From contig DHEX01000005.1 in NCBI GenBank assembly GCA_002400085.1, positions 1-8,331 on the forward strand: a DNA stretch of 8,331 nucleotides, written 5' to 3'. The DNA comes from Clostridiaceae bacterium UBA4839. GTDB taxonomy: Bacteria; Bacillota; Clostridia; Clostridiales; Caloramatoraceae. Position numbers and translations under genes: made by a program. Numbering within the stretch: position 1 is the first letter of the stretch; each line of letters starts with the position of its first letter. Of the stretch, positions 5,230-8,331 are shown piece after piece. The notes below the pieces were generated by a model that had not been told where the DNA came from, ran no database searches, and saw only the letters and a list, made by a program, of their open reading frames with translations.

Positions 5230-8200
5230 ATGAGCCTTAGGTTTATTTATGGGAGAGCGGGAAGCGGGAAAACTACTTATTGTTTAAAAGATATAAAGAG
5301 AAAAATTGATAATAATGAGAGTGGACAGCTTATAATGCTTGTGCCGGAGCAGTTTTCTTTTCAAGCGGGAAAAAATATGCTTGAATATCTTGGGGAAAAG
5401 GGAATGGCAAAAGTGAAGGTTTTAAGCTTTAAAAGAATGGCTTATATGGTTTTTAGTGAGACGGGGGGCCTTTATAGAAGGTATATGAGCAGCTCTGGGA
5501 AGGTTATGCTTATTTACTCTGTTTTGCAGGGAATAAAAAAGGACTTAAAATACTACAGCATACCAGCAAACAAACAAGGCTTTTCATCAAACATTTCAGA
5601 TATAATTACAGAATTTAAAAGATATAATGTTTCTCCGGAAATACTTCAAATGGCAATGGGAAAAGTAGAGGATGAGGGACTTAAAGATAAGCTTTTTGAT
5701 ATAGATTTAATTTATAGAAATTTTGAAAATGAAATAAAAGATAAGTATATTGATTCAAATGATGATTTAACTATTCTTTCAGAAAAACTTGATGAATGTC
5801 ATATTTTTGACGGTGCAGAAATATGGATTGATGAATTTTCAAGCTTTACACCTCAGGAATATCTTGTTTTAGAGAAACTTTTAAAAAAGTCAAAAAGAAT
5901 AAACATTACACTATGCTCTAATGGCAGCAGTGGATTTTCAGATGTTGAAAGAACTGATGTTTTTGCAACGGTTATAGATACAGAAAACAAGTTTATAAAC
6001 ATATGCAGAGATAATAATGTTCCCATTGATAAGGGAGTTTATTTAAAATGTGAGCCCTGTGTAAGGTTTGCTGACAGCGTAGAGCTTAATCACCTTGAAA
6101 AAAATTATTTTGCATATCCTTATAGTGTTTATAAAAAAGAAACTACGGATATAAGTATATTTAAGGCTTCAAATAGGTTTTCTGAGATAACCCATGTAGC
6201 AAGGAGCATAGTATCGCTTGTAAGAGAAAAAGGCTTAAGATTTAAAGATATAGCTGTGCTTACAAGGGATATAGATGGTTATGAAAAAATAATAGGGGCT
6301 TTATTTAAAGAGCACAATATTCCATATTTTATTGATAAAAAACGTGATATAAGCAGTAATCCTCTTATAGTTATGGTACTATCAAGCCTTGAAATTCTAT
6401 CAAAGGGATGGTCATATGAATCTGTTTTTAGATATTTAAAAACAGGGCTTACAGGCATTAGCAGTGAGGATATTGATTTTATAGAAAATTATGTTTTGGC
6501 AGCAGGTATAAAAGGCAAAAGGTGGACTGAGGATAAAAAGTGGACGTATATACCTCGCAGTGACTACAGCGGAAGAAAAATCACAGAGGATGAAAAAAGG
6601 ATGATAGATAGGGTAAACAGCATAAGAAATTCCATAACAGAGCCTCTTTTATCCTTTGAAAAAGAATTAAGAGTTAAAAATACTGCCTATAACTACTGTA
6701 TGGCAATATATAATTTTCTATATGCTTTAAACATACCTGAAAGAATAGGTAAAAATGTTGATGAATTAAAAGAAAAAGGCGATCTTTTAACAGCTGAAGA
6801 ATATGAAAGAGTTTTTAATATGCTTATGGATGTTTTAGACCAAAGTGTTGAAATATTAAAGGGTAATGAAATAACATTAGACAACTTTACAAAAATACTT
6901 TCTGTAGGATTAATGGAGGAGGAAATAGGAGTAATTCCACCTTCATTGGATCAAGTTATTGTAGGCAGCGTAGACAGAATAAGAAATCATGGAGCAAGAG
7001 CTGTATTTATTGTTGGTGTCAATGATGGAGTTTTCCCACTTACAATTTCTGATGGAGGCATTCTTTCAGATGAGGATAGGGAAAGCTTAAAAGACATTGG
7101 AGTTGAACTTGCTTCAGATTCAAAATCAAAGGTTTTTGAGGAAGGATTTATAATTTATAGGACGCTAAGCACATCATCAAAATATTTAAACTTAAGCTAT
7201 CCTATTGCTGATCATGAAGGAAAGGCTTTAAGACCTTCAATAATAATTGGAAGAATAAAAAAGATTTTTCCTAAGATAAAAGAGGAAAGCAACATAGTAG
7301 AAGAAAAATCAGATAGGCAGGAGCTTCAAAAAATTACTTCACCAGATGCAGCTTTTAAAGAGCTTATTGTTAATATGAGAAGGTTTGCCGATGGTGAAAA
7401 TATTAACCCAATATGGATTGATGTGTATAAGTGGTATAAGCTTGAAGATCACTGGAGCGAAAAATGCAGCAGGGCATTAAGTGCGCTTTCCTATACAAAT
7501 CAGGTAAAGACTATTAAAACTGATAAGGCAAAGGAGCTTTATGAAGACAATAAAAGTATAAAGACCAGCGTTTCAAAGCTTGAAAAGTATGCTTCTTGTC
7601 CTTTTGCTTTTTTCCTTGAATATGGGCTTAGGGCAAGGGAAAGAAAGCTTTATGAGCTGACTTTTCCTGATATAGGAAGCCTTATTCATGCTGTACTTGA
7701 TAAGCTTTTATATACAATTGAAAAAGAAAAAATTCAGTGGAAGGATATTGATGAGGATTGGTGCAAAAAAAAGACATCACTTATAGTGGATGACCTTTTA
7801 TTAAAGAATCCATCTATTTTAAAAAGTTCAAAAAGATATGATTATGTTGTAAAAAAGTTAAAAAGAATGGTTACAAAGGCTGTAATGGTTATGGTTTATC
7901 AAATAAACAGCGGGACGTTTAGACCAAATAGCCATGAAGTGGTGTTTAAAGATGGGGGCAATTATCCATCTATAAAAATAAATTTGAAATCAGGTCAGCA
8001 AGTAGAGCTTACCGGAAGAATTGATAGAATGGATGAGCTTACGGATGATGGCGAGGTCTTTTTTAGAATAGTAGATTATAAATCAGGGAATAAAAAATTC
8101 AGCTTATCAGATATATATAACGGTATTGAAATGCAGCTTCTTGTTTATATGGATGCTGTAATTGAATATTCAGAAAAAGCTGGGAAAAAATATATACCTG

Positions 8201-8331
8201 CGGGGATACTTTATTTTAGAGTGGATGACCCTATAATTAAATCCAGGGGTGAATTAAGCGAAGAGAAGATAAAAACTGAGGTTTTAAAGAAGCTCAAAAT
8301 GGATGGGTTAATACTTTCTGATATAAAAGTT
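5230..8331 (+). CDS. addB: ATP-dependent helicase/nuclease subunit AddB (3' end outside window)
   Basis: AddB partners AddA in the Firmicute counterpart of RecBCD, which resects double-strand breaks for recombinational repair. The reading frame stays open from ATG 5230 to the window edge, giving 1034 residues; the family is about 1150 long, so roughly 120 are missing. Residues 8-15 are Walker A GRAGSGKT. DEFSSFTPQE (201-210) is at the usual degenerate Walker B place, and VGSVDRIRNHGARAVFIVGVNDGVFP-like conserved sequence occupies 578-603. The C-terminal nuclease begins with Cys790 (YASCPFAFF), the first ligand of the 4Fe-4S cluster; its other three cysteines should lie beyond the window. Catalytic residues visible are His820 (GSLIH), Asp932 (GRID), Asp949 and Lys951 (VDYKSG) and QLLVY (969-973), so the nuclease looks active. 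It has its own promoter and strong ribosome-binding site after the clpB terminator. addA is expected downstream. Confidence 0.96.
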   Translation, partial: MSLRFIYGRAGSGKTTYCLKDIKRKIDNNESGQLIMLVPEQFSFQAGKNMLEYLGEKGMAKVKVLSFKRMAYMVFSETGGLYRRYMSSSGKVMLIYSVLQGIKKDLKYYSIPANKQGFSSNISDIITEFKRYNVSPEILQMAMGKVEDEGLKDKLFDIDLIYRNFENEIKDKYIDSNDDLTILSEKLDECHIFDGAEIWIDEFSSFTPQEYLVLEKLLKKSKRINITLCSNGSSGFSDVERTDVFATVIDTENKFINICRDNNVPIDKGVYLKCEPCVRFADSVELNHLEKNYFAYPYSVYKKETTDISIFKASNRFSEITHVARSIVSLVREKGLRFKDIAVLTRDIDGYEKIIGALFKEHNIPYFIDKKRDISSNPLIVMVLSSLEILSKGWSYESVFRYLKTGLTGISSEDIDFIENYVLAAGIKGKRWTEDKKWTYIPRSDYSGRKITEDEKRMIDRVNSIRNSITEPLLSFEKELRVKNTAYNYCMAIYNFLYALNIPERIGKNVDELKEKGDLLTAEEYERVFNMLMDVLDQSVEILKGNEITLDNFTKILSVGLMEEEIGVIPPSLDQVIVGSVDRIRNHGARAVFIVGVNDGVFPLTISDGGILSDEDRESLKDIGVELASDSKSKVFEEGFIIYRTLSTSSKYLNLSYPIADHEGKALRPSIIIGRIKKIFPKIKEESNIVEEKSDRQELQKITSPDAAFKELIVNMRRFADGENINPIWIDVYKWYKLEDHWSEKCSRALSALSYTNQVKTIKTDKAKELYEDNKSIKTSVSKLEKYASCPFAFFLEYGLRARERKLYELTFPDIGSLIHAVLDKLLYTIEKEKIQWKDIDEDWCKKKTSLIVDDLLLKNPSILKSSKRYDYVVKKLKRMVTKAVMVMVYQINSGTFRPNSHEVVFKDGGNYPSIKINLKSGQQVELTGRIDRMDELTDDGEVFFRIVDYKSGNKKFSLSDIYNGIEMQLLVYMDAVIEYSEKAGKKYIPAGILYFRVDDPIIKSRGELSEEKIKTEVLKKLKMDGLILSDIKV

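Noticed and set aside
5204..5233. Nine-codon minicistron MNGEKEEEL whose TGA overlaps the addB ATG (TTATGA).
   Set aside because: It is simply the addB Shine-Dalgarno read as codons, has no ribosome-binding site and its ATG lies at or before the predicted transcript start.
5256..5267. Two AGCGG pentamers, the Bacillus subtilis Chi sequence, at the start of addB.
   Set aside because: They encode the Walker A region (Arg-Ala-Gly-Ser-Gly) and the Chi sequence of this organism is unknown.
6693..6884. Minus-strand open frame inside addB.
   Set aside because: Serine-rich shadow of the addB coding frame, without start signals.

Overview
The window is AT-rich and all of its genes lie on the + strand. 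Lysine and isoleucine codons ending in A or T dominate, Shine-Dalgarno sites are strong, and an AddB-type nuclease subunit is present. Together these suggest a low-GC Firmicute, most likely Clostridium or a close relative. I recognised the families from sequence motifs; no database was searched.

Layout: (1) positions 2-346 hold the 3' end of a tetratricopeptide-repeat (TPR) protein, closed by a modest intrinsic terminator. (2) A 156-base intergenic region carries a small inverted repeat and a pair of direct repeats 21 bases apart. (3) Positions 503-1789 encode a complete XRE-type helix-turn-helix plus TPR regulator of 428 residues. Its architecture is that of peptide-sensing RRNPP regulators, and its C-terminus resembles the partial upstream protein, so the two look like tandem paralogs. 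(4) Positions 1862-2494 encode an unrecognised 210-residue protein, preceded by a good sigma-A-like promoter. (5) Positions 2520-5108 encode a full-length ClpB disaggregase, only 25 bases after the unknown gene, followed by a very strong intrinsic terminator. (6) From 5230 to the end of the window runs addB, the nuclease/helicase-like subunit of the AddAB recombination enzyme. It has its own extended -10 promoter and is cut by the window edge after 1034 codons.

How it fits together: the unknown gene and clpB probably form one transcription unit, possibly also fed by readthrough from the regulator gene, since no terminator is visible between them. No CIRCE or CtsR site was seen in front of clpB. 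The neighbouring HTH-TPR protein is therefore a reasonable but untested candidate for its control. addB is a separate DNA-repair unit, insulated by the clpB terminator; addA would be expected downstream.

The most interesting part is the regulator/unknown/clpB cluster and the short potential peptide ORFs around the regulator. The core genes clpB and addB look ordinary and intact.
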